DNA from: Malikia sp.
GTDB taxonomy: Bacteria > Pseudomonadota > Gammaproteobacteria > Burkholderiales > Burkholderiaceae_C
Direction of reading: 5' to 3'
DNA: 39,091 nt
NCBI RefSeq assembly: GCF_028687635.1
Contig: NZ_JAQTZS010000028.1
Span: 1 to 39,091, forward strand
Position 1 is the first letter of the stretch, and every line of letters begins with the position of its first letter. Both the position numbers and the translations under genes were made by a program. Below, piece after piece: positions 21,964 to 34,781 of the stretch. The notes beneath the pieces are model-generated. The model was not told where the DNA came from. It did not search any database and was given only the letters and a program-made list of their open reading frames with translations.

Positions 21964-23434
21964 GGCCCAGCGCAAGACTGGCCAGCGCGGCACGACCACG
22001 TTCGGACTGTTCCAGCGCGAGCAGCGCAGCCTGTTCGGCGAGATCCTGGACTGGATGCTGACGCCGCTGCTGCTGCTGTGGCCGCTGTCGCTGGCGCTGA
22101 CCTGGTTCGTGGCCCAGGGCATCGCCAACAAGCCGTTCGACCGCGCGCTCGAATTCAACCTGCAGGCGCTGACCCAGTTCGTCGTGCTGCGGGCGCAGCA
22201 GCCGCAGTTCAACCTCACCGCCCAGGCGCGCGACCTGCTGCGCGCCGACGACACCGACCAGGTGTTCTACGCGGTGCGCACGGCCGATGGCCAGTTCATC
22301 AGCGGCGACCCCGAGTTTCCAGTGCCGCCCGACTCTGTGGTGGCCGAGGCCGACCAGGTGCGCCTGCGCGACGACCAGATCCGTGGCGAGGCGGTGCGGG
22401 TCGCCTATACCTGGATCGCGCGCGGCGAGCAGGACGAGCAGCTGGTGCTGCTGCAGGTCGCCGAGACGCTGGGCAAGCGCTCGCGGCTGGCGACCGAGAT
22501 CATCAAGGGCGTGATGGTGCCGCAGTTCGTCACGCTGCCGCTGGCGGTGCTGCTGGTCTGGATGGCGCTGGTGCGTGGCATCCGGCCGCTCAACGAGCTC
22601 GAGCAGCGCATCCGCGCCCGCAAGCCCGACGACCTCAGCCCGCTGGAGCAGGAGTCGATCCCGCAGGAGGTGACACCGCTGGTGGGATCGATCAACGACC
22701 TGCTGGAGCGGCTGGCCGTGTCGCTGACGACGCAGCGGCGCTTCCTGGCCGACGCGGCGCACCAGCTCAGGACGCCGCTGGCGGGCTTGCGCATGCAGGC
22801 CGACCTGGCGTTGCGCGCGCAGGATGCCGAGGAGGTCAGGCGCTGCCTGCAGCAGATCGCGCGCTCCAGCGTGCGAGCCACCCACACCGTCAACCAGCTG
22901 CTGTCGCTGGCGCGCGCCGAGACCACCGGCCGCGCCCTGCCGAGCGAGCCGGTGGACCTGGGCGACCTCGCGACCGAGGTGATCGCCGACTCCTTCCCGC
23001 TGGCGCAGGACAAGCGGATCGACCTCGGCTACGAGGGGCCGGACCGCATTCCCGAGTCCTGCCGGCTGGATGGCAACCCGACCCTGTTGCAGGAGCTGGT
23101 GCGCAACCTGGTCGACAACGCGATCCACTACACGCCGGCCGGCGGCGTGGTGACGGTGCGGCTGACGCTGGACGGCGACAGCGGCGCCCAGCGGCTGGAG
23201 GTCGAGGACAACGGCCCCGGCATCCCGGAGTCCGAGCGCGAGCTGGTGCTGCAGCCCTTCTACCGCGTGCTGGGCAGCAACGTGGACGGTTCGGGCCTGG
23301 GCCTGGCCATCGTCAGCGAGGTCGCGCAGCAGTACCGCGCCACGGTCGAGCTGAGCGATGCGCATCCGGAGCAGGGCGCGCGCCGCGGCCTCAAGGTCAC
23401 GGTACGCTTTTCGGCGCGGCTGGCGCCGGCCTGA
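21944..23434 (+). CDS. Sensor histidine kinase (TctE-like)
   Basis: The protein is 496 aa if started at the TTG at 21944, which overlaps the regulator by 20 bp; no closer ATG or GTG exists before the first membrane segment. It has two membrane segments (LTPLLLLWPLSLALTWFVA and FVTLPLAVLLVWMALV). Between them is a 2CSK_N-type periplasmic sensor (PFDRALEFNLQALTQFV, QVFYAVRTADGQFISGD). After HAMP come the H-box with His273 (AAHQLRTPLAG), the N-box (LVRNLVDNAIHYTP), the G1 box (VEDNGPGIPE) and the G2 box (GSGLGLAIVSEV). It autophosphorylates His273 and passes the phosphate to D52 of the upstream regulator. It is convergent with topB, 18 bp apart. Confidence 0.92.
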   Translation: MKKSRAEAQRKTGQRGTTTFGLFQREQRSLFGEILDWMLTPLLLLWPLSLALTWFVAQGIANKPFDRALEFNLQALTQFVVLRAQQPQFNLTAQARDLLRADDTDQVFYAVRTADGQFISGDPEFPVPPDSVVAEADQVRLRDDQIRGEAVRVAYTWIARGEQDEQLVLLQVAETLGKRSRLATEIIKGVMVPQFVTLPLAVLLVWMALVRGIRPLNELEQRIRARKPDDLSPLEQESIPQEVTPLVGSINDLLERLAVSLTTQRRFLADAAHQLRTPLAGLRMQADLALRAQDAEEVRRCLQQIARSSVRATHTVNQLLSLARAETTGRALPSEPVDLGDLATEVIADSFPLAQDKRIDLGYEGPDRIPESCRLDGNPTLLQELVRNLVDNAIHYTPAGGVVTVRLTLDGDSGAQRLEVEDNGPGIPESERELVLQPFYRVLGSNVDGSGLGLAIVSEVAQQYRATVELSDAHPEQGARRGLKVTVRFSARLAPA

Positions 23435-23452
23435 CGCCGGCTTATTGCGTTG

Positions 23453-26173
23453 TCAGCTCGCGGCGGCCTGGGCCGTCTTCTTCGCCGCGGCCTTTTTCGC
23501 TGGCGCTTTCTTCGCGGCGGCCTTCTTGGCCGGCGCCTTCTTGGCGGCGGTCTTGCGCGGCGGGTACTTGCTCTCGCGCGGCTCGAACTCGAAGCCGACC
23601 TTGCCGGCCTCGGCGTCCCAGGCCAGGAAGGCCTTGAAGGCGCGCTTGGTCTTGTTCGAGACGAACTTCTCCAGCAGGTCGGTCTTGCCGGTCGCCAGCA
23701 GCTTGCTCATCTGCTCGGGCGCGATCTCCTGCTGCAGGATGGTGGTGCCGCTCTTGAAGTCGCAGCTCGGCGCGGCCTGCTCCAGCGTCGGCACGGCCTT
23801 GCTGCAGACATAGTTGCTGCCATGCGGATGGACCGGGCCGCCGCACTTGGGGCAGGCGCCGAGCGGCTCGCGGCCGGAGAAGTCGGCCAGCTCGCCGGTT
23901 TCCTCGTCCTTCTTGTCGTCGCCGAAGTCGAACTCGAGCTTCCAGTTCCGGTCCTCGTCGCTGAACTTGAGCCGCAACTCGGCCACGAAGGGCCAGCCGG
24001 CCTTGGAGCGAAAGCCCTCCAGCGGGCCGATATGTCGGTTGGCCAGGAAGGATTCGGCCTCCTCGATCTCGAAGGTGCGCCCGGCCGGCGACTTGCCGAA
24101 CGAGAAGCCGCAGCCGTCGGACTTGCCGTCGGCGCCGCAGCAGGTGTAGCGGCGGTAGTTCTCCTTGACCACGCCGCCGCAGTGGGGGCAGGGCGTCCGC
24201 AGCGTGGCGTAGTTGCCCGGCACGGTGTCGCGGTCGTATTCCTTGGCCTTCTTGACCATGCGCTCGGTCATGCTGGCGATTTCCTGCATGAAGGCTTCGC
24301 GGCTGAGCTGGCCCTGCTCCATCAGCGACAGCTTGTGCTCCCACTCGCCGGTCAGCGCCGGCTTGGACAGCTCCTCGACCCCGAGCCCGCGCAGCAGCGT
24401 CATGAGCTGGAACGCCTTGGCGGTCGGGATCAGCTCGCGGCCTTCGCGCAGCATGTATTTCTCGGTCAGCAGGCCTTCGATGATGGCGGCGCGCGTGGCT
24501 GGCGTGCCCAGGCCCTTGTCCTGCATCGCACTGCGCAGCTCGTCGTCGTCGATCAGCTTGCCGGCGCCTTCCATCGCGCCCAGCAGCGTGGCTTCGCTGT
24601 AGCGTGCCGGCGGTCGGGTCTTGAGCGGCTTGGGTTGCGCGTCGCGCGTCGCCACGGTCTCGCCCGGCTGCACCGGCACCAGGTTCTGGCCCTTGTCGCC
24701 TTCCTTGGCATCGGTCACGTCCTCGGCCGCTTCCTTGCCGTAGACCGCCATCCAGCCCGGCTTGACCAGCACCTTGCCCTCGGTCTTGAAATGGTGGCTG
24801 GCGCCACCTGCCTCGACCTTGCTGATGCGGGTCGTGACCATGAACTCGGCCACCGGGAAGAACACCGCCAGGAAGCGGCGCACCACCAGGTCATAGAGCT
24901 TCTGCTCGGCCTCGGACAGGCCGCTTGGGGCCTGCAGCGTCGGGATGATGGCGAAGTGGTCGCTGACCTTGCTGTTGTCGAACACGCGCTTGCTCGGCTT
25001 GACATGGCCCTGGGCCAGCGCGGTGCGCGCGTGCGGCGCCAGGTGGCCCAGCTCGCTGGCGGCCAGCATCTCGAAGGTCTCCTGGACCGTCGGCAGGTAG
25101 TCCTCGGGCAGCGCGCGGCTGTCGGTGCGCGGGTAGGTCAGCGCCTTGTGCTTTTCGTACAGGCTCTGCGCCAGCCCCAGCGTGGTCTTGGCCGAGAAGC
25201 CGAAGCGGCCGTTGGCCTCGCGCTGCAGGCTGGTCAGGTCGTAGAGCAGGCCGCTGGCCTGGGTGGTCGGCTTGGACTCCTCGCTCACGCTGGCGGGCTG
25301 GCCGCGCACGGCGTCGGCGATCTGCTGCGCCTGCCGCGCGCTCCAGACCCGGTCGGCCTTGAGCTCGGGGTCGGCGCCCTCGTCGCCGTTCCTGGCCGAG
25401 GGTTTCTTGAACGCCGGGTCGAACCACTTGCCCGGGTAGTCGCCGGCCTGGGCGCCGAAGCTGGCGTGGATTTCCCAGTAGTCGCGGCTGCGGAAGGCGC
25501 GGATCTTTTCCTCGCGCTCGACGACCACCGCCAGTGTCGGCGTCTGTACCCGGCCGACGGTGGTCAGGAAGAAGCCGCCGTCGCGCGAGTTGAACGCGGT
25601 CATGGCGCGGGTGCCGTTGATGCCGACCAGCCAGTCGGCCTCGGAGCGGCTGCGCGCGGCGTCGGCCAGCGGGCGCATCTGCTCGTCGCTGCGCAGCTGC
25701 TGGAAGCCGTCGCGGATCGCCTGCGGCGTCATCGACTGCAGCCACAGCCGCCGCACCGGCTTGTTCAGGCCCTTGGCGCCGCCGGCGTACTGCTCGATCA
25801 GGCGGAAGATCAGTTCACCCTCGCGCCCGGCGTCGCAGGCGTTGATCAGCGCGCCCACGTCCTTGCGCTTGGCCAGCCTGACCACCGCCGACAGGCGCGA
25901 CTTGCTCTTGTCGATCGGCTTGAGGTCGAAATGTGGCGGGATCACCGGCAGGTGGGCGAAGCTCCATTTGCCGCGCTTGACGTCGTAGGCCTCGGGCGCG
26001 GCGATCTCGACCAGATGGCCCACGGCCGAGCTGACGAGGTATTGCTCGTTCTCGAAATGGTCATCATGCTTCTCGAACTTGCCCACCAGGGGCGTGAGCG
26101 CCCGCACGATGTCCTGGGCGACGGAAGGTTTTTCGGCTATGACCAGTGTTTTGGCGAAACTTTCAGTTTTCAT
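23453..26173 (-). CDS. topB: DNA topoisomerase III
   Basis: This 906-aa type IA topoisomerase decatenates DNA. The start is set at the ATG at 26173 (MKTESFAKTLVIAEKPSVAQ). The TOPRIM domain shows VIAEKPSVAQDIV and NACDAGREGELI. The active-site Tyr347 lies in LTYPRTDSRALP. The C-terminal zinc-ribbon-like modules have CPHCGG with CCG and CPKCGG with a later Cys. The tail after KYPPRK is a lysine/alanine run built from PAKKAAAKK-type repeats, likely non-specific DNA binding. E. coli TopB is 653 aa; the extra length is the zinc and K/A-rich C-terminus. It is divergent from the SET gene across an alternating purine-pyrimidine tract. Confidence 0.95.
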   Translation of the reverse strand: MKTESFAKTLVIAEKPSVAQDIVRALTPLVGKFEKHDDHFENEQYLVSSAVGHLVEIAAPEAYDVKRGKWSFAHLPVIPPHFDLKPIDKSKSRLSAVVRLAKRKDVGALINACDAGREGELIFRLIEQYAGGAKGLNKPVRRLWLQSMTPQAIRDGFQQLRSDEQMRPLADAARSRSEADWLVGINGTRAMTAFNSRDGGFFLTTVGRVQTPTLAVVVEREEKIRAFRSRDYWEIHASFGAQAGDYPGKWFDPAFKKPSARNGDEGADPELKADRVWSARQAQQIADAVRGQPASVSEESKPTTQASGLLYDLTSLQREANGRFGFSAKTTLGLAQSLYEKHKALTYPRTDSRALPEDYLPTVQETFEMLAASELGHLAPHARTALAQGHVKPSKRVFDNSKVSDHFAIIPTLQAPSGLSEAEQKLYDLVVRRFLAVFFPVAEFMVTTRISKVEAGGASHHFKTEGKVLVKPGWMAVYGKEAAEDVTDAKEGDKGQNLVPVQPGETVATRDAQPKPLKTRPPARYSEATLLGAMEGAGKLIDDDELRSAMQDKGLGTPATRAAIIEGLLTEKYMLREGRELIPTAKAFQLMTLLRGLGVEELSKPALTGEWEHKLSLMEQGQLSREAFMQEIASMTERMVKKAKEYDRDTVPGNYATLRTPCPHCGGVVKENYRRYTCCGADGKSDGCGFSFGKSPAGRTFEIEEAESFLANRHIGPLEGFRSKAGWPFVAELRLKFSDEDRNWKLEFDFGDDKKDEETGELADFSGREPLGACPKCGGPVHPHGSNYVCSKAVPTLEQAAPSCDFKSGTTILQQEIAPEQMSKLLATGKTDLLEKFVSNKTKRAFKAFLAWDAEAGKVGFEFEPRESKYPPRKTAAKKAPAKKAAAKKAPAKKAAAKKTAQAAAS
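23486..23552 (-). repeat. Lys/Ala-rich tandem repeats encoding the topB tail
   Basis: Near-identical units encoding AKKAPAKKAAAKK are repeated in the last 30 codons of topB. The pattern resembles H1-like and bacterial nucleoid-protein tails. Repeats of this kind expand and contract by slippage, so the tail length may vary between strains. Confidence 0.6.
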
Positions 26174-26192
26174 CTCTACAATCAGCTCCCAT

Positions 26193-26238
26193 GCGCGCAC
26201 CTGCGCGCACTTGTGTGTACGTGCGCACTCGCGCGCAC
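26193..26238. promoter_or_regulatory. Alternating purine-pyrimidine tract in topB/SET divergent promoter
   Basis: Five near-copies of an 8-mer GYGYGYAC occur at 26193, 26203, 26213, 26221 and 26231, mostly 10 bp apart. The tract is strongly alternating purine-pyrimidine, the composition that favours Z-DNA under negative supercoiling, and it lies 20-65 bp from the topB start. It could be an iterated binding site or a supercoiling-sensitive element; both are hypotheses. Confidence 0.45.
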
Positions 26239-26271
26239 CTGCATGAATTCACCATACCAAAAATTTGGCGC

Positions 26272-26817
26272 ATGGCCGACGGCAACGCAGTTTCTTCCCC
26301 CGCCAGCACGGTCAGGCCGCGCCGCCGCCTGCAGGTGCGCCGCTCCGGCGTGCATGGCAAGGGCGTGTTCGCCGTCGTCGATCTGGCGGCGGGCGAGCGC
26401 CTGATCGAATACACCGGCGAGGTCATCAGCTGGGACGAGGCGCTGCGCCGCCACCCGCACGACCCGGCCCAGCCCAACCACACCTTCTACTTCCATATCG
26501 ATGATGGCCATGTGATCGATGGTGGCCAGGACGGCAATTCCTCGCGCTGGATCAACCACAGCTGCGAGCCCAACTGCGAGGCCGAGGAGGACGAACGCAA
26601 GCGGGTCTTCATCCACGCGCTGCGCGACATCGCGGCCGGCGAGGAGCTGTTCTTCGACTACGGCCTGGTGGTCGACGAGCGCTACACGGCCAAGCTCAAG
26701 GCCGAGTACGCCTGCCACTGCGGCAGCGCCCATTGTCGCGGCACCATGCTGGCGCCCAAGCGGCCGCGCGCGGCGCCGGCCAAGCGCTTGGCCAAACCGA
26801 AAGACAGCGCCTCATGA
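26272..26817 (+). CDS. SET-domain protein-lysine methyltransferase
   Basis: The protein is 181 aa from the ATG at 26272 (MADGNAVSSP); earlier in-frame starts would run into the topB promoter repeats. The SET core is complete: RRSGVHGKGVFAVVDLAAGE, then YTGEVISWDEA, the pseudoknot SRWINHSCEPNCEA and GEELFFDYG with the catalytic Tyr. A post-SET cysteine cluster follows (YACHCGSAHCRGTML). This is the S-adenosylmethionine-dependent lysine methyltransferase fold better known from eukaryotic histone enzymes. The basic C-terminus (PKRPRAAPAKRLAKPK) may touch nucleic acid. The substrate is unknown; H1-like or ribosomal proteins are possible. Its stop overlaps the birA start as ATGA. Confidence 0.9.
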   Translation: MADGNAVSSPASTVRPRRRLQVRRSGVHGKGVFAVVDLAAGERLIEYTGEVISWDEALRRHPHDPAQPNHTFYFHIDDGHVIDGGQDGNSSRWINHSCEPNCEAEEDERKRVFIHALRDIAAGEELFFDYGLVVDERYTAKLKAEYACHCGSAHCRGTMLAPKRPRAAPAKRLAKPKDSAS

Positions 26818-27656
26818 GCCGAGATCCGGTGGGTCCCGTTGACCCGGGCGCCGCCGCGCTGCGCGCGCTTACCCGTCAGGCCGAGGGCCTGTGGCAGGCG
26901 GTACACCCGACCTGGCCCGACTTCTCGGTCGAGGTGCTGCCGAGCATCGACTCGACCAACACCGAGCTGATGCGGCGCGCGCGCGCCGGCGATCGCTCGC
27001 CCACCCTGCTGGTCGCGCTGGAGCAGAGCGCCGGGCGCGGGCGGCGCGGCAAGCAGTGGCACAGCCGGCCCGGCGGCTCGCTGACCTTCTCGCTCGGGCT
27101 GCCCTACCGGCCGGCGGACTGGTCCGGCCTGTCGCTGGCGGTCGGTGTCAGCCTGGCCGAAAGCCTGCATCCCGAGGTCCGGCTCAAGTGGCCCAACGAC
27201 CTCTGGTGGCGCGGCCGCAAGCTCGGTGGCATCCTGATCGAGGTCGCTTCGCTGGGGGAGCGGCGCCATGCGGTGATCGGGGTCGGCCTGAACGTCGAGT
27301 TGCCCGAACTGCCCGCCTGGTCGCCGGTTCCGGTCGACGAGGCCGCCGCCGTGGCCTTGCCGCCCGTGCCGCCGGCCGCGCTGCGGGAACTGGCTCCTGG
27401 CCGCGATGCCGGCCAATGGCTGGCCGCCGTGATCCCCGCCCTGGTGCGGGACCTGCGGGCCTTCGAGCGCGCGGGCTTCGCCGCCTTCGCCGCCCGCTTT
27501 GCCGCTCGCGATGCCCTGGCCGGCCTGGAGCTGCGCCTGTCCGACGGGCAGGAGGGCCAGGCCGCCGGCGTCGGGCCGGACGGCGCGCTGCGCCTGCGCA
27601 CCGCAGCCGGCCTGGTCGACATCACCAGCGCCGAAGTCAGCGTGCGTCCGCGCTGA
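26814..27656 (+). CDS. birA: Biotin-[acetyl-CoA-carboxylase] ligase (no HTH domain)
   Basis: This 280-aa enzyme activates biotin with ATP and attaches it to the carrier lysine of biotin-dependent carboxylases. The catalytic domain shows PSIDSTNTELMRRAR, the GRGRRGKQWHS biotinyl-AMP loop, LTFSLGLPYRP, VRLKWPNDLWW then RGRKLGGILIE and IGVGLNVE. The C-terminal SH3-like domain is present. There is no N-terminal winged helix, so it is a monofunctional ligase rather than a BirA repressor. The ATG at 26814 overlaps the SET gene stop, so the two are translationally coupled. Confidence 0.95.
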   Translation: MSRDPVGPVDPGAAALRALTRQAEGLWQAVHPTWPDFSVEVLPSIDSTNTELMRRARAGDRSPTLLVALEQSAGRGRRGKQWHSRPGGSLTFSLGLPYRPADWSGLSLAVGVSLAESLHPEVRLKWPNDLWWRGRKLGGILIEVASLGERRHAVIGVGLNVELPELPAWSPVPVDEAAAVALPPVPPAALRELAPGRDAGQWLAAVIPALVRDLRAFERAGFAAFAARFAARDALAGLELRLSDGQEGQAAGVGPDGALRLRTAAGLVDITSAEVSVRPR

Positions 27657-27742
27657 CGGCGCCGGCCGGGGCGGTCGGCGCTGCCGCTGCAAAGCCGGCA
27701 CAATCACGCTTTTCCTTTCCATCCCGCCTCGAAAATCCCACC

Positions 27743-28219
27743 ATGCAAATCACCAAAGACACCGTCGTCACGCTGAGCTACCAGGTCGCCGATGCCCAGG
27801 GCAAGCTGCTCGAAGCCAGCCCCGAGCCGATGGCCTACCTGCACGGCGGCTATGGCAACACCTTCGAGAAGATCGAGGCCGCGCTGGAAGGCCAGCAGGC
27901 CGGCTTCGCCACCACCGTGGTGCTGGAGCCGGCCGACGCCTTCGGCGAGCGCGACGAGAGCCTGGTGCGGACCATCGCCAAGGTCGATTTCCCGCCCGGC
28001 GTCAAGGTCGGCGGCACCCTGCGCGGCGTGGCCGACGACGGCGGCGAACGCATCTTCACCGTGGTCAAGATCAAGGGTCCGCAGGTGATCCTGGACGGCA
28101 ATCACCCGCACGCCGGCAAGACGCTGCGCTTCAGCCTCAAGGTCGAGTCGGTCCAGGCCGCCACGGCCGAGGAAGTCGCGCATGGCCACGCCCATGGCGC
28201 GCACGGCCACCATCACTGA
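27743..28219 (+). CDS. slyD: SlyD-type FKBP peptidyl-prolyl isomerase
   Basis: This 158-aa FKBP-family isomerase and chaperone has an insert-in-flap domain. It shows TLSYQVADAQGKLLEASPEP, MAYLHGGYGNTFEKIEAALE, ADAFGERDESLV and FTVVKIKGPQVILDGNHPHA. The C-terminus ends HGHAHGAHGHHH, a histidine-rich metal-binding tail as in SlyD (nickel delivery to hydrogenase in E. coli). The ATG at 27743 is the conserved start. It stands alone 86 bp after birA. About 220 bp of partly AT-rich sequence separates it from the next chemoreceptor. Confidence 0.93.
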   Translation: MQITKDTVVTLSYQVADAQGKLLEASPEPMAYLHGGYGNTFEKIEAALEGQQAGFATTVVLEPADAFGERDESLVRTIAKVDFPPGVKVGGTLRGVADDGGERIFTVVKIKGPQVILDGNHPHAGKTLRFSLKVESVQAATAEEVAHGHAHGAHGHHH

Positions 28220-28437
28220 GTCCGGTGGTCGGGGACGCTCCCACATGCCCCTGTCTGCGTCAATCATCGAATACCCTAAGAAATTGCTGGGATTTCCTTG
28301 AAAAAATTGTCATTTTCATTAAAAATACATTTTCAGATGATGGTGATTGACTAAATTGCTCGTCGAACTTTCGGGGGACTGATCGGTCCGATGGGCAATC
28401 CCATCCGGGCCGGGTAGTGTCCGAAGAAGAGATGATG
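28220..28437 (+). other. Intergenic region slyD to second chemoreceptor
   Basis: This 218-bp gap is AT-rich at 28260-28360, with TTGACT at 28347-28352, but no convincing -10 or regulator box was found. A GAAGAAGAG ribosome-binding sequence ends at 28431, 6 nt before the chosen start at 28438. No RNA gene or clear terminator is visible. Confidence 0.4.
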
Positions 28438-30177
28438 ATGAACTTGCGTGATATGTCGGTTCGGCTCAAGCTGAACCTGGCTTTTGGCGGCCTGGCGGCC
28501 TTGGTGTTGCTGGTTTCCGGTCTGTCCCTGCTGGCGCTCGATGCCGCCAACCAGCGCTTCATGGACTATGTCGACGGACTCAATGCGCGCGCCACGGCGG
28601 CGGAGCATGTCCTGAGCGCCATCGATCGCCGGGCCATCGCCGCCCGCAACCTAGTCCTGGCCAGCAAGCCCGAGGATCTGGCGCTTGAGCAGGCCAATGT
28701 CCAGCAGGCACATCAAGAGGTGTGGTCCAGCCTGGCCCAGCTCAAGCAGATGATGGCCATTGCCACCGACACCACGGCCCAGGCCCACCAGCTGGTCGCG
28801 GACATCGATCGCGTCGAGCGGCGCTATGGCCCCGTGGCGCTGTCCATCGCCGACCTGGCGCTGCAGGGGAAACACGCCGAGGCCATCGCCAAGATCAACG
28901 ACGAGTGCCGCCCGTTGCTGGCAGAACTGCACAAGGTGGCCTATGCCTATGCGGCAACGGCCGAAGCCCGGACTGTCGAATTGAAGCAGGAGGCGCGAAC
29001 CGATCTGCTGGTGCAGAAGATCGAACTGATCCTTGCCTGTCTGGTGGCCGTCGCCGCCGCCCTCGTGACGGGCTGGCTGATGGCGCGCAGCATCACCGCC
29101 CCCCTGAACCAGGCGGTCGCGGTGGCCGACCGGATTGCCGAGGGCGACCTGGACAACCGGATCGAAGTCCATTCCAAGGACGAAACCGGCCAGTTGCTGC
29201 GCTCGCTCGACCACATGCAGAGCGGCCTGATCAAGACGGTCCAGGTGGTGCTTTCCAGTGCCGCTGGCGTGGCCTCGGCCAGTACTCAGATCGCGCAGGG
29301 CAACCTGGACCTGTCGTCCCGGACCGAGAACCAGGCCAGCGCGCTGGAGGAAACCTCGGCCTCGATGGAGCAGCTGGGCTCGACCGTGCGGCAGAACTCG
29401 GACAACGCGCGCCAGGCCAACCAGCTGGCCCAGAGCGCCAGCGAGATCGCGGTCAAGGGCGGCGAAGTGGTGGCCCAGGTGGTCGACACGATGAAGGGCA
29501 TCAACGAGAGCTCGCGCCGCATCGCCGACATCATCGGCGTGATCGATGGCATCGCCTTCCAGACCAATATCCTGGCCTTGAACGCCTCGGTGGAGGCGGC
29601 ACGGGCCGGCGAGCAGGGGCGCGGTTTTGCCGTGGTGGCGGCCGAAGTGCGCAGCCTGGCGGTGCGCAGCGCCGAGGCCGCCAAGGAGATCAAGGGCCTG
29701 ATCACGACCAGCGTCGACCGGGTCGAGCAGGGGTCGATGCAGGTGGATCAGGCCGGCGCGACCATGAACGAGGTGGTGGCCGGTATCCGGCGTGTCACCG
29801 ACATCATGGGCGAGATCAGCGCGGCCAGCGCCGAGCAGAGCTCGGGCGTGGGGCAGGTCGGCGAGGCCGTGATGCAGATGGACCACGCCACGCAGCAGAA
29901 CGCCGCGCTGGTCGAGGAGATGGCCGCCGCCGCGACCAGTCTGAAGGCGCAGGCGCAGGAACTGGTGCAGACCGTGTCGATCTTCAAGCTGGGCCAGCAC
30001 GAGGCTGCTGCGAGCCGCGCACGGCAGCCGGTGCCGCAGCTGGTGCCGCGTGCCGTCCGCGCGCCCGAGCGCCACGCTGCCGCGCCGGAGAACGGGGTCG
30101 AACGCAGGAAGACCGCCGAGGCGGCCAGCCCCGCCAGCCCCGCCAGCCCCGATCACGAAGACTGGGAAACCTTCTGA
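28438..30177 (+). CDS. Methyl-accepting chemotaxis protein, four-helix-bundle sensor, CheR tether
   Basis: The 579-aa receptor begins at the ATG at 28438 ([20 protein letters not shown]), preceded by GAAGAAGAG at 6 nt; a GTG at 28417 and ATGs at 28432 and 28435 are alternatives. A membrane segment (~12-34) is followed by a ~155-aa helical periplasmic 4HB_MCP-type domain. A second segment ([19 protein letters not shown]), HAMP and the conserved signalling tip ([20 protein letters not shown] then VEAARAG) follow. The C-terminus has a Pro/Ala/Arg linker and ends in DWETF, matching the NWETF-type pentapeptide that tethers CheR and CheB. It is convergent with the PPTase gene, 10 bp apart. Confidence 0.95.
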   Translation: MNLRDMSVRLKLNLAFGGLAALVLLVSGLSLLALDAANQRFMDYVDGLNARATAAEHVLSAIDRRAIAARNLVLASKPEDLALEQANVQQAHQEVWSSLAQLKQMMAIATDTTAQAHQLVADIDRVERRYGPVALSIADLALQGKHAEAIAKINDECRPLLAELHKVAYAYAATAEARTVELKQEARTDLLVQKIELILACLVAVAAALVTGWLMARSITAPLNQAVAVADRIAEGDLDNRIEVHSKDETGQLLRSLDHMQSGLIKTVQVVLSSAAGVASASTQIAQGNLDLSSRTENQASALEETSASMEQLGSTVRQNSDNARQANQLAQSASEIAVKGGEVVAQVVDTMKGINESSRRIADIIGVIDGIAFQTNILALNASVEAARAGEQGRGFAVVAAEVRSLAVRSAEAAKEIKGLITTSVDRVEQGSMQVDQAGATMNEVVAGIRRVTDIMGEISAASAEQSSGVGQVGEAVMQMDHATQQNAALVEEMAAAATSLKAQAQELVQTVSIFKLGQHEAAASRARQPVPQLVPRAVRAPERHAAAPENGVERRKTAEAASPASPASPDHEDWETF

Positions 30178-30187
30178 TTCGCCGTCG

Positions 30188-30808
30188 TCAGCGGTTCGCG
30201 CGGGGCATCCGGGCCAGCGCCCAGGCGAACCAGGCGCCGTCCGGCGCATCGGGCCAGCGGACACAGCGGGCCGACAGCCGGCAAGTCTGCAGGCGCTGCT
30301 GCCGCGCGGGTGACCATTCCTCCAGCGCCAGGCCCAGGCATTTGCTGGCCGCTTCCATGCCGGTCCAGTCCCGCGCGAACTGTCGCGCGCGCGCGTCCGG
30401 CTCCAGCCTGGCCAGCCTGGCTACCGCCAGCGGGCCGAGGTAGAGCCGCGCCACCCCCTCCCAGTCCGGCAGCGCGGTGACGGCCGTCAGGTCGATGCCG
30501 ATGTCGGCGCCCGGGCAGAGCCCGACGATGGCCAGTTCGCCGCAGTAGCTGAGGCTCGGCGACAGGCGCAGGCCCCGCCAGTCCACGGCCAGCCGAGGCT
30601 GCTGGCCGGCCTCGAAAACCAGACCCAGCCTGTCCGCGGGCTGTCCCAGGTAGTGCGACAGCAGCTGGGCCAGCTGCAGGCGGACCTGTCGCCGCAGTCC
30701 GGCCCGTCCGGCTTCCCGGCCCTCACGGTCCGCCTGGCAGGCCCAGACCAGCGGCTGGCCGGCCGCGAGGGCGGGCCGCTCGTCGGGCCTCAGCAGCCGC
30801 GGCCCCAT
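30188..30808 (-). CDS. 4'-phosphopantetheinyl transferase (Sfp-type)
   Basis: This 206-aa protein should transfer phosphopantetheine from CoA to a carrier-protein serine. The Sfp-superfamily motifs are present but divergent: LSYCGELAIVGL, then DIGIDLTAV with the magnesium-binding Asp, and WTGMEAASKCLGLALEEW matching the W-x2-x-E-A-x-x-K signature. Its ATG at 30808 is 4 bp downstream of the NRPS stop, so the two form an operon. The obvious substrate is the carrier domain of that NRPS (Ser552). The fatty-acid AcpS role is less likely given the context. Confidence 0.85.
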   Translation of the reverse strand: MGPRLLRPDERPALAAGQPLVWACQADREGREAGRAGLRRQVRLQLAQLLSHYLGQPADRLGLVFEAGQQPRLAVDWRGLRLSPSLSYCGELAIVGLCPGADIGIDLTAVTALPDWEGVARLYLGPLAVARLARLEPDARARQFARDWTGMEAASKCLGLALEEWSPARQQRLQTCRLSARCVRWPDAPDGAWFAWALARMPRANR

Positions 30809-30812
30809 CGGG

Positions 30813-34781
<3,969 letters not shown>

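Noticed and set aside
23450-26404. 984-codon plus-strand frame opposite topB
   Set aside because: It mirrors topB; low-complexity composition and no motifs.
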